64,000 bases of DNA, from assembly GCF_022458985.1 (NCBI RefSeq), contig NC_061789.1:13486357-13550356 (forward strand). Reading direction: 5' to 3'. Of the stretch, positions 25,601 through 37,700 are shown piece after piece. The first letter of the stretch is position 1. Every line of letters starts with the position of its first letter. A program made the translations under genes and the position numbers. This DNA is from Mugil cephalus (Eukaryota; Chordata; Actinopteri; Mugiliformes; Mugilidae). The notes beneath the pieces were generated by a model, which was given only the letters and a program-made list of their open reading frames with translations, was not told the DNA's origin and searched no databases.

Positions 25601-28600
25601 GGTCCTCGGAGCAGACAAAGAGAATCCAGTGAAACGAATGAAACTAAATTATTTTTGTGGCAAATTGCAGCCTGCTTTCTGGAAGCCGCAAACTCAATAA
25701 TCAAATAAGATTCGGGTGGTCCGGCGAGTTTTTGCCGGATTCAAATCATTTACGAGTTGACAGCGGCGCTGCGTAACGTTCCCTCGCGATGATCATTTGT
25801 TTAAACGGAACGCAGGAAAGGAGAGGAAGAGGCAGAATTAATGAGCAGCAACAAGAAGAACTTGTGTTTTCGCTGTCATTTGTGTAGGTGTGCGTGTTTC
25901 CTTCATGAATTTGCATGCGCTTGTTTGTTGCCGTGTGGCCACAAAGGTAACCCTGTTATCACAGCGCGGCGCGTTGAGGAATAGCAGATATGAACGGATG
26001 GGTCTGTGTGGACGTTTTTGGCATTCCTTTCTCATTTGCTTAGGCAGACACACCACACCGACTAGACAAAGACGATGCCGTCGCTCATCGCGGTCCGTAT
26101 CGATCACCTGCCCCACACGGATCCCAACAAAAATAATTAACCCACGCTGGATAAACTGTAATAATGTAGATGTTAGATATGTATACAGTTTATCTTGGTA
26201 AAGTAAGAACAATATCTACAAAGTGGATATTTGTCTGCACTTGCTCTAACAAAGCTTCCTGGTAAATAAGCCATCGGTGCTTATTAGACTGAGACGGTTG
26301 TAAGAGGTGAATAGAAGAGGGCGTGTGCTATTGTATTAATAGCCGTTACAGGCGTGTCAGTTTCAGCCAGTTATCTGAGGATTACCAGATAATGATCTCA
26401 CAAGCGGCTTTCTGAAGAAATCAGGGCTACAGGACGACATTACGACAATCTGGCTCGTTCATTAGTCATTAGTTTTCTGAGCGTGTCGTTTATCACGCCT
26501 CTGTGTGGAAGATGTTCGACCGTAAATCTGAATCCACGCGATAAACGTCGGAGGCATCAGGGGTTTGTCATTGTTTCCTTCAGTAAAGTTAAATGATTTT
26601 TCCCAGGCTGTCAGGGTAGATAAGACGGACCCTTCCTATGACTGTTGTCTCCTCATCATCCTGCTGCTCGGCCCTTTCACCAACCACGCAGCGTCTGACG
26701 ATACCGCTAACCAACAATATCCGTTCCCCTGCACAGGAGAGATTAGGAAACTCAGAAAAAAAACCCGCTCCTTTCATGGCAATTTGCCTTGTTGGGTTTG
26801 TGTGTAGATGAACAATAAAAGGAGCTACGTTGCTGCGATCCATGTGTTGGCAAGATAAGACAATGATCTGATGGGGAATGTAGTTTATTACCAAACCTTT
26901 TGATTCTGACCAATGCAAATTTCCTTTTTTCTTTTTAAATTTTTTGAAGCTGTGTCAAAATCGCCGGTTTGTCGTTTCAGTGTCTGGAAACATTGTCGAG
27001 CCGTCAGATGGACATGCAGTCGTTCGTCGCAGACGGCTGCAAGGAGGCCCTGCTGGAGGAGAAGAGACGCTTCTGTTTCCTCGTGGACAAACACTGCATG
27101 TTCTCCTACCAGTTCGCCTCCTTCCACGAGAAGGTACGACAGCTCCCCCTCGATGAAACGCCTGCCGCCGCCGACCAAAAAGCCTAACACGTCGCCAAAA
27201 TGCGTTACTCATTCCTGAGTCACAGCGTGTCATGCTTTTTTCTTCTTTTTTTTTATTTCCGCGGCTGCTGAATAGGCCAGAGACATACTGACGGCAAAAA
27301 TCAGCACCTGGCAGGACCAGTGCAACGACGCCACCGTCATGCCGGAGAGCGTGCTGTCCATGATCGAGGGGCTGCGCACGGCCGTCTCCATGCCCCCGCT
27401 GCCCTCGCCCTCCCCGTCACGACACAGTCTGGTATGATTAAAGGCACAATCAAAGACTCGATGTCGCGTTAGGAATGTTTCATGTTGTGTAGTTCATGTT
27501 CTGTTTTATTGAAGTGCTGTGGTAGAAAATAACTCATTAGTGAGTAATGGAAACCTAATAACTACATTACCTAGTGTGAAGATGTGAATGATGAGGTTAC
27601 AAAGTGAGTTGTAGCTCATCTACTGTGTAAAAACAAATACGTTCCCCTGCAGTTCTATCTAGTAAAGTCCATGTTTAAATTAGAAAAGAAAGCTCATTAA
27701 GCCTGATGTTACATTAGGTTTTTTTTAGAGGCTGCTGTACTTGTCGTGACGTTACATTTACACGTTTGCCATTTTCCTGACATTCCTATTTATTTTCCTC
27801 TGGCAGAACATAGCTCCTCCCCAAGCCCCCACCGTGAAGGCCCAGACCAGCCCTCTGGCTACTATGTTCACTCAGGAGAACAACACTTCCAGTGTAACCG
27901 CTTCTACCAACAACAGCACAGGTATTTTGGCATTTCATTTGGCATTGGTTTGTCGCGTCCTCCTGTGCCGTCGTGGCTTCAGGTTGGTGCTTTGCAATAC
28001 AGGGAGTGCAGAGCAATAACCTTCTGTTATTTCCTGGAATTGGAATTTTATCATTATCGTGCCTGGAATAATAACAGAGACTTGTGTTTGAATTTGGGTA
28101 GAAGGTATTTTTCTTGGCTATTCCGCTGCCCTTTCATCTTTACAGAAATCTGTCCTATTTGGTGAGGAATTCAGCTAATTGGTACAAAAATTCATAGTCC
28201 CCAGTGGATGAACTATGATCAAACCATCCATCTAACACCACCATCCACTCAAATGATAAGTTTGTCCACTGGTTTGGTTTCTAACTACATATGTGTAAAA
28301 CTGTCTGGCTAAAGCTATTTCCTTTTGCCATAGTTGACCCTGTTCACAGCTCTGACATTAACCTGCATCTTGATCCGATAACAAGTGAAATGCTTTCAGT
28401 TCGTCAGTTCACTGCTGGCATTCAAATGCAGCAGCTCGAGAAGCCGCTTGTGATCAGATTTAAGTTTGATTTTGGTTTGAGCTTTATTTATTTCCAATAT
28501 ATCCCAAAGAAAAGGACAAAAAATAGAAGAAACTAGCAAAAACTTATCTGGTCCCACCACTTCTCCGTTAGTTATTTAACATAAATGCTTCCATATTTTA

Positions 28601-31600
28601 CAAAAGGAAAATCGTTTCTACGCCACACTTATTATAATAGTATTATATTTTCATACATTTTTATTTTAATTTCATCAGGTCTGAGCGTTGCTGTGTGATG
28701 TGTCTGTAACCCATTTGACAATTGAACACCACAGAACGGAAACACAAAACGTTCTCATTCTTCTGCGTTATCTGTGGAAGTTTAAAATTAAAATTTTCCA
28801 TCTCTAAAAAGTTTTTGGATGGTAGGTGGTAATGAATTATTTGTGGCACTGTACATTATTTGTGCTGTTGCAGTGAACATGAGCTCTATTAGTTTGGACC
28901 TTAAAAAGAATTGATGTGATGGAGTCATTTAATCATAATGAAATCCTTACATGCGGCATTGTCACCGCAGCAACCAGCCTGTGAGACTGAAAACGGAAAA
29001 AGTCTTTTGACTTTGAAAGAAGATGAAACCTGAAATAAAAATACAATATATAAGACCTGTGATGAAGTCAGTTTACAAGGTTTCGAGAGTTTGCTTTGCA
29101 GCCCTGTTAGCAAAGAGCTAGATTCACTAGTCTAGTCTGTATGTGTGCTCGCTGTCTCGCTTCATTTGCTTCCATTTGTCCCCACAGACCACGGCGAGGA
29201 CAACAGTCTCGCCAGGTCCGTGTCTGTCGCCACGGGCCTCAACAATATAGTGAAGAGGCCTCGTGTGCGCACCATCTTTCCTCACACCGCCGGCAACAAC
29301 AGCACGCTGCTCAGCTTCGACGAGGGAGATGTCATCGTCCTGCTCATACCCGACGAGAGGGATGGATGGATGTACGGCGAGCTGGAGAAGAACGGGAAGT
29401 GAGTGAGACTCGAACAAATATTTGACATCTGGGGAGGGATGCGCGCGCGCCGCGCTGCTCATTATTGAATTTGTGACGCACGCGCCCTCACTTCAAGCTG
29501 TGTCTCGGGCCATTAACGAATCATCGAGTGACAACGAGGAAATGATGAAGTGTTTCAAAGATGCAAAGATGCTCCGTCATCCACAAGGAGTCAGGTGATT
29601 AACGCGACTGCACCGTCTTAACTGCCCAGATAGTCCCCGGCCTGATTGTTAGGCTCAGTGTGTACGTGTGTACGGACACACGCAGCCCTCAGTTTGTCAA
29701 GCGCTGCCTGAGCTGGAAAAGCTCAATGATAAGGAAATCAAAGTAAAGTATGGCCTGAGGGTGGGAAGTTATGATGGCAGACTGGAGAGAGGCAGAGGGA
29801 GAAATTTAGAGGACCACCTGCTCCCCCACACAGATTGGTACCAAGCAAACACCCCCCGCCGCCCCCGCCCCCCCCTCTCAGGTGTCTGATGTCTGACTTC
29901 TTTAACAGGGATTTGATCTGAAGCCACTGGAAGTGTGTTTTTGAATTTTAATCATTCATCAGGTTTGATCCTCATTGCTGTTGCGGGAAATTACCTGGCA
30001 AATACAGGTGCTGGCCAGTAAATTAGAATATCATCAAAAAGTTGAATTATTTCAGTAATTCCATTCAAAAGGTCAAACTTGTATACTGTATACTTTCCTT
30101 CCACACATAGTGATATATTTCAAGTGTTTATTCATTTTCATTTTTATTATTACAACTGACAGCTAATGAAAACACCAAATTCAGTATCTCAGAAAATTAG
30201 AATATTCTGAAAAGGCTCAATATAGAAGACACCTGGTGCCACACTAATCAGCTGATTAACTCAAAACACCTGCAAAGGCCTTTAAAAGGTTCCTCAGTCT
30301 TGTTCTGAAGGCTCCACAATCATGGGGAAGACTTCTGACTTAACAGTTGTCCAATAGACGACCATTGACACCTTGTACAAGGAGGGCAAGACACAAAAGT
30401 TGATTGCTAAAGAAGCTGGCTGTTCGCAGAGCTCTGTGTCCAAGCACATTAACAGACAGGCGAAGGGACGGAAAAAATGTGGTAGAAAAAAGTGTACAAG
30501 CTCTAGGGATAACCGCACCCTGCAGAGAATTGTGACGACAAACCCATTCAAAAATGTGGGGGAGATCCACAAAGAGTGGACTGCAGCTGGAGTCAGCGCT
30601 TCAAGAACCACCACGAAGAGACGCATGAAAGACATGGGATTCAGCTGTCGCATTCCGTGTGTCAAGCCACTCTTGAACAAGAAAAGCGTAAGAAGCGTCT
30701 CGCCTGGGCCAAGGATAAAAAGGACTGGACTGCTGCTGAAGTTATGTTTTCTGATGAAAGCAAATTTTGCATTTCCTTTGGAAATCAAGGACCCAGAGTC
30801 TGGAGGAAGAGCGGAGAAGCACAGAATCCACGTTGCATGAGGTCCAGTGTAAAGTTTCCACCGTCAGTGATGGTGTGGGGTGCCATGTCATCTGCCGGTG
30901 TTGGCCCACTCTGTTTCCTGAGGTCCAAGGTCAATGCAGCTGTCTACCAGGAAGTTTTAGAGCACTTCATGCTTCCTGCTGCTGACCAACTTTATGGAGA
31001 TGCAGATTTCACTTTTCAACAGGACTTGGCACCTGCACACAGTGCCAAAACCACCAGTACCTGGTTCAAGGACCATGGTATCCCTGTCCTTGATTGGCCA
31101 GCAAACTCGCCTGACCTTAACCCCATAGAAAATCTATGGGGTATTGTGAAGCGGAAGATGCAATGCGCTAGACCCAACAATGCAGAGGAGCTGAAGACGA
31201 CTATCAGAGCAACCTGGGCTCTCATAACACCTGAGCAGTGCCACAGACTGATCGAGTCCATGCCACGCCGCATTAATGCAGTGATTGAGGCAAAAGGAGC
31301 CCCGACTAAGTATTGAGTGCTATACATGCGCATGCTTTTCATGTTCATTCTTTTCAGTTGGCCAACATTTCTAAAAAAAACATTTTTTTCATTGGCCTTT
31401 TCAGAATATTCTAATTTTCTGAGATACTGAATTTGGTGTTTTCATTAGCTGTCAGTTGTAATAATAAAAATGAAAATGAATAAACACTTGAAATATATCA
31501 CTATGTGTGGAAGGAAAGTATACAGTATACAAGTTTGACCTTTTGAATGGAATTACTGAAATAATTCAACTTTTTGATGATATTCTAATTTACTGGCCAG

Positions 31601-33071
31601 CACCTGTACGTCCAAATCTCTGCTCAAGGGCAAAGGGAATGATTCTGGAGTTGCTTTCAAAGGCTGCCACTTAGCAAAACTTCGGTCTTGACGCCTGTCT
31701 GCTGCAGGAGGGCCGAGCTGAAGTGCCTACAGGTTCAGTCTGTGTAATACATCAAAGGCTTTCTGCTTTTTTTTTTTTTTTTGTCCTCTATCAGGATTGA
31801 TAGGGTATCGCAGGCAACACCTGGGGCCAGGTTGCACCAGCTGCACATACACCTGTAGCAGAAAGAGCAGACTGGGTTTAAAATGAGGGAAAGTAAAACC
31901 TGTTGCACCAAAATGTGTAACGCCTGTAAGACCAAATACATAGAGTATGTAGAGACAGAACTTGCTGACTGTGCTGTAAATATGAGTCTGCATCATGCAT
32001 CATGAGGGAGTGATGGTGCTGAAGAACACGCTCAATGTGGAGCTCAGACAGTTTTATTTTTTCTTTAATTTGATTTTTATTTCTTCATCTCAGCAGCCAT
32101 TTTTACTCCGTTTCTCAGTGCGAGTGCAAGTCGGGCTAAGTAACCATAGCAACGCGACAACCATGGCAACTGTGTCAGCGTGGACACTCGGCTAAGCTGC
32201 GACTAGTTGTAGGTGGCTTTTAGGGTTCACTCCTTACTCTTTTACAGTGCGGCAAACGGCGACATCTTAATTATATATATATTATATATTTGGTTCTGCT
32301 CTCTTATGATCCAAGCAGCGTCCTTAGAGGTTGTGCTTTCTCGTCCGAGAGCAGTCAGCAGGGGAAAGTGGGCGCCTTCAGCTATCGGAACCTCTCAGTT
32401 GCCCTTGAGCTTCTCACGAGCGCCAGGTTGTTTCAGCGAAAGCCGCTCGGTAGCCAGCGGTAACGGTCGTGTTTTCGGTGGAAACCGGCGCCTAAATAAA
32501 CAAATGGAGTCATTAGTGTTAGTGTGACCGAGAGAAGTGTGCTTCTACGCTTCTTGAGAGTCTTTTTTTTTTTTTTTTATCGCAGGTACACAAAGCCCTA
32601 TTCACCGAGCCGCATGTGCAAATATTAGCGTTTACCCACAAAGAGGGAGAGACCGACTGACTTCATGCTGATTACGAATAATCTCAACTGTGACCGTACA
32701 ATGACACGCAGTCCTTGGCCTGAGCTTGTGTTGTGGGATACTCCTGCCGGGGCGCTGACTCATTTATTAAACCGGCACAAAGATTTATCCGAGTTCCAAA
32801 CAAACTCTTTGTTATCGTGTTCCAGCTCAAGAGGCCTTTTATTTTTCTTTAATCCCGTTAGAAGAGATGGAAAATACCCTGTTTTCATTTGGATTAAGTA
32901 CTAATGGACAGTAAAATAACTAATCATCTATGTCATGTGAGCACTTGAGAGTTGAAGTTGTTTATAACAACATGGATCTGATCAGAGGCGTCTTCTTTGC
33001 TCACACAGTTGTAATAGACTTTTATTCTGTACGTGCAACAACACAACAAACTACAATAACCCTATACTTAC

Positions 33072-33110
<39 letters not shown>

Positions 33111-34673
33111 ACAATTGTCAGTGTGGGAAAACGCAAAATCATGCTTAACTTCCTCCTTCTCCCTTTATTCTGGTTTCTGTGTCAGAGATGAATGGAGAGC
33201 AGCTGGGTGAGAGCTGAGAGGGACCACGCATGTAATCACCCCTAACTCGTCTCGTTTGTGTCTGTGTTTCAGGAGGGGCTGGTTCCCTTCATCATACTGC
33301 CGCACGTTCTCCGAGCCGCTCGCGAACAACAACAGGTAAGGAGACTCCGAATTCCGGCCCCGCTCTCGCACACACGAGGAGGTTTCACGTTGCGGCCGGC
33401 TGCGTTGTTGGCAGCGTTTCCTCTAGTTACTCCCGTTTGAGTGATGACCTTTCTAATCCCGTCGTGACTCTCCCCTCCCTCAACCTTTGATTCCTGCCGT
33501 CGTTAGTCATTCCTAAATATTGCGTCGCCTATGATGAAAACTAACTTATGATTTGATTGTGTGAATACTGTGCAGCCCTCAGTGCTTTGTTTTTGAAACG
33601 AGTCCAACATTTTCATACGAGCCCAGCGAAATATCAGGAAACAGGATGTTGTTGTGCGCTAATGACTAGATTTTGCTGCTGATGAGAGGGAGGGGGGAAG
33701 TCTGGAAGAGTGGACCCCGGGCCTTTCTTCAAAGAGACTAAACCCCGTCGGATTCATTTATTAGATCTTAATTTGCTGCGCCTCCCACAGAGAGGCTGCC
33801 GGGCCAACCACCATCCGTCACGGAAACATTAAGCTTAAAGTATAACCAGCGCCGGGGGACACAACAAGGCTAAAACACATCTTTGTCCTTTTTGTCCTTT
33901 TTGAGGAACTTCCAGTGACCAGTCTGAACCCGTTAACCCTAACTTTAACGTCACCCTTATGAGGCTGACATCAACTTTATAATTAACCTTTGTCTAATTT
34001 GTAATTCAGTGAACTCAACATCCAGCCCTAAATCACTTCAAGATGAAAACTCAGCCACATGTACGAATTCCAGGAGACCCATGTGAAGTCTTTAATCAGT
34101 GTGAATACGTGGCCTTTTCCGTGCCGTCCCGTTCTTCATTCCGCCTCTTCCCGTTCCTCCACAGTGAGCCGGCCGCCCCGTACCGCAGCAGGAGTGTAGT
34201 CAACCTCCACCATCAGGACACGGAGACGGACGAGGCGACGATGGTGCTCCCCCCGGCGGACTACGGCAACCTCCCGCAGCGCAACTCCATCAAGAACAAC
34301 GCCCTGTACAACAACACCGTCACCGCAAATAACCACCACCGGCACTCCCCCACACCCTCTGCAGCCTCGTCCTCTTTGTCTGACAACAGCACGGTCAGTC
34401 AGTGGGCGGGGATATTTAATTCATGCGAATCCATCTGAGCTTCTCACAGCTTTTGGAAGCGTTGTGTAAAATGTCACGGCTTGTGCAGTTTAGCGGTTCA
34501 AGATGGTTGTTAAATATAAGTTTGAGCCGTTGTGTTGTGCCTGAACTCACTGCTGTGCCGGTATGGCGATGTCATAGTGTCGTGACACAACTGGCGCCGT
34601 GAGGCTCACCTGATACCTGCTGCGGCACGGCTACTGTACCCTCAGCTGTGCAGCCTTATCTTGACTGTTGATG

Positions 34674-34713
<40 letters not shown>

Positions 34714-37700
34714 TGTGTGTGTCGGTGGTGTCAGATGCGCTTTGTATGTCTGCCCTGGAAACCCGACCACACTCTTGATGCACTCTCAGTGTCGGCTGAC
34801 ATAGACAATAAAAATCAATTATTGGGACACCGGGACAGGGACCGTCTGCACAAGCGCAGACTGAAAGCGCTGGTTAGGGGTGCACCTTGCTGGGTCAACC
34901 GGGAACATCCCTCAGAGTTTGATCCATATTGACATGATAGCATCACGTAGTTGATGCAGATTTGCTGCACATCCATCATGTGAGTCTCCCATTCTTTATG
35001 TCCCAAAGGCAGTTTGGTGACTGTGGGGAGCATAGACTGTATATAAATATGGACAAAACATCCCCACTTTCTGTACTTGCATTGGCCGAACTCATGCTAT
35101 TTTCCCAGGGATACAGGCGGCGCCATCTTGCGACTTTGGGGCCAGACTCTATGTAGTACGGTCTGTGAGCGGAGCCAGGCGGAGCCGTGATCTCGATAAC
35201 CGCCAGCTTCACTCGCGTTTTTGTTTAATTAATACTACTCTACCTTCAAAAGTTAAAAGAAAATATACACTGAACTTATTTTTAAAAATAGTTTTTACAG
35301 CGGTCACACAGCACAGCTTTACAAACAGTTGGCATGGCAACTGGTGGTCATGTGATTTCACATCCTGTTTCTATAGCTTCTAACTAAACTAAAACTAAAC
35401 TTATACAAAAAATTTGTCACTTGAACAAGCATCAACATTATATTGACTACTTAAAATGAAAAAAACATCCTTTTATTCATTTGACGTATATGTTAATGTT
35501 TTATTTCCCATCCACTAACATGGAAGGGGCGGAGCTTATGACCTATACTGCAGCCAGTCACCAGGGGAAGCTCTACTTGCTTTGGCTTCACTTTTGAGGA
35601 ACTGTTAAGCCGTTCATATTTATACGGCCTATGGTGGAAACCATATGAGGAAAATGAACTCCCTGAAATGTTCAAGAAACTCATTCAAGATGATTTAACT
35701 GATTTAGCATGATGTGTCATCATAGCCAGCAGAGGTTGGGATGGACATGGTCACCAGCAATGCTCAGGAAGCCTGTGGAAATTTAAATGACAAGAAACTA
35801 TCCCTCACACCACTACACCACCAGCACCAGCTTGATCTGTTGCTGCAAAGCAGGACGCTCTCATGTTGATTGCGCTAAATTCTGACCTCAAAAAATGAGA
35901 CTCGTCAGACCAGGAGGCGTATGTCCAAATGTGGTGCCAGCCCGCCTGGCACCAACAGCCACATCCAAAGTCACATTTCTCCCCCATTCTGATCCTCGGT
36001 TTGAACTTCTACAAACCACATCTACATGTCTAAATTAACCGAGTTGCTCCCGCATGATTGGTTAATTACACGTATATAAAAATATATATATCCTCTGCCC
36101 CTCAGTGATAGGAGTTTCTCAACGTGGATGATTTTATGACCGTAATTGAACTTAAAATCAGACTGAAGAACCACATTAGATTGAGACTGATAGAGAAAGC
36201 CAGTGTTTGGGGACTTAAATAAAACAAAGGTTATCCTGCTGGCTGTACTCTAAAATCCGTCTTGTTGTCTCTCAGTGCTCATTGTCACGTGGTTGCAGGG
36301 CACAGCTGTGAAGGTTGTTATTGTTACAGTAATCCCTGTTGTACCGATAATGGGTCTCAAGTAGGGAGCGCTTCAGTATGTAAGAGAGAGCGACTCTGGG
36401 ACACGGACACGAGGACGTGGTCCAGGTCAGACCGGGTGACCGTCCGCATGATGACAAACCAAACTTCCTGGATCTTAAGCAGAAGAGCTGCATCATATTA
36501 TATCAGACATCTCCCATTCCTGCAGCTACAAATGATCTTAAATTTGCATCTCATGCAAAGTCTCTCCTAATGTTTTGGTTGCTATCTACAAAAGCTTTTT
36601 AGTTTGGCACTGCCGGCTCGATGTAAATGAGTTGCGGTTTACAAGGGTCAAATGCCAAATGCCCTCTCTAAGTTTGCTAACATTTGCACATATCTACATA
36701 CTCGCTGTGCTACATGGCACTGACACTGCCTTGATTGCGTGTGAGCTCGCACATAAACGGAAGTGCCAGATTATACAGTCATCAATAGCTTCTCTCACCA
36801 CTAAAAAATAAAACCACCCACGCCAGTGCTTTCATTTAGATAAATTTCCCGAAATCAATTTAAACCCAAACGCACCATATTAACTGGAATTTACATACTG
36901 GGTGATGTGGTCAAATTAAGCCACATGGTTTAAACTTTGTCCTGTAAGTCTACACTTTAGTTTAAACGTGCGGCGTAACATTATGACCACTGACAGGAGA
37001 AGTAAATATATTTTCCATCTTCTGCTAGCAAAATTCTAGCAAATTTTTAGACCCAGAACCACTCAAGTCTAAGCAGAAGATCCAACAAGAGGAAGTAGAG
37101 AAGCTACACAATAAAATGAACCGTCCCAGGTGGAGGTTTAATTGTGAGATGGCCTTCCTGTATTCATTATTTACCACTCGTCTGGTCCACAGCCACAGGC
37201 AGTAGCAGGGCCGGCTATTAGCATGTATCAGCGAGTGTGTATCTACCATCAGGCCTCTACATCCGCCGCGCTCATCTCTATCTCCAGCTCCGTATTATAT
37301 GGTGGCGTTCCACTCCCAGTGAAACCGATACCTGCAATCCCTCTCTGTCGCTCTCCTCATTCTTTCAGCCTCTTATTTTGTCTCTTCATCTCAACTTCTG
37401 AACTCTCGTCTCACCACTTCTTTCTTCCATCCCTCCCTCTGTTTCCAAAATAAATCGGGGGCACGTCCGTGGATCTTTATTCCTTCCTGGAGACTGCCGA
37501 ACCCTCGGTACGGCTCTCCATTAGACACAAAGACATGCGCGGATCCCGGAATAGACTTGCGTGTGGGGAAAAAAAAAAGTTGTGTGGTGCTGCTGAAGAT
37601 TTTAATACTCTGCCGGTTTATGTTCGGTGCGAGTGGGCGGCTGAGGCTGTGCGTTGGTGCCTTGAGTTAGTTTAGTCATCTGCGGCTGCGGCGTTCGCAA

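Larger units (their letters stand above)
30005..31606 (+). mobile_element. Complete Tc1-like transposon with identical 212-bp inverted repeats
   Basis: A 1602-bp element in baiap2l1 intron 10, in the same orientation as the gene. It starts CAGGTGCTGGCCAGTAAATT and ends with the exact inverse, flanked by TA at 30003-30004 and 31607-31608 (the Tc1/mariner target duplication). The inverted repeats 30005-30216 and 31395-31606 look identical along all 212 bases by eye, which points to a young insertion or to recent homogenisation. The internal transposase gene is broken (see 30322-31316), so any movement would have needed an intact copy elsewhere. Confidence 0.93.

Noticed and set aside
30576-31316. 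Intact 246-residue gene for a transposase
   Set aside because: The ATG at 30576 is internal; the first ~17 codons after it are out of frame with the true transposase frame upstream of the indel, so it is the shifted 3' part of a broken gene.
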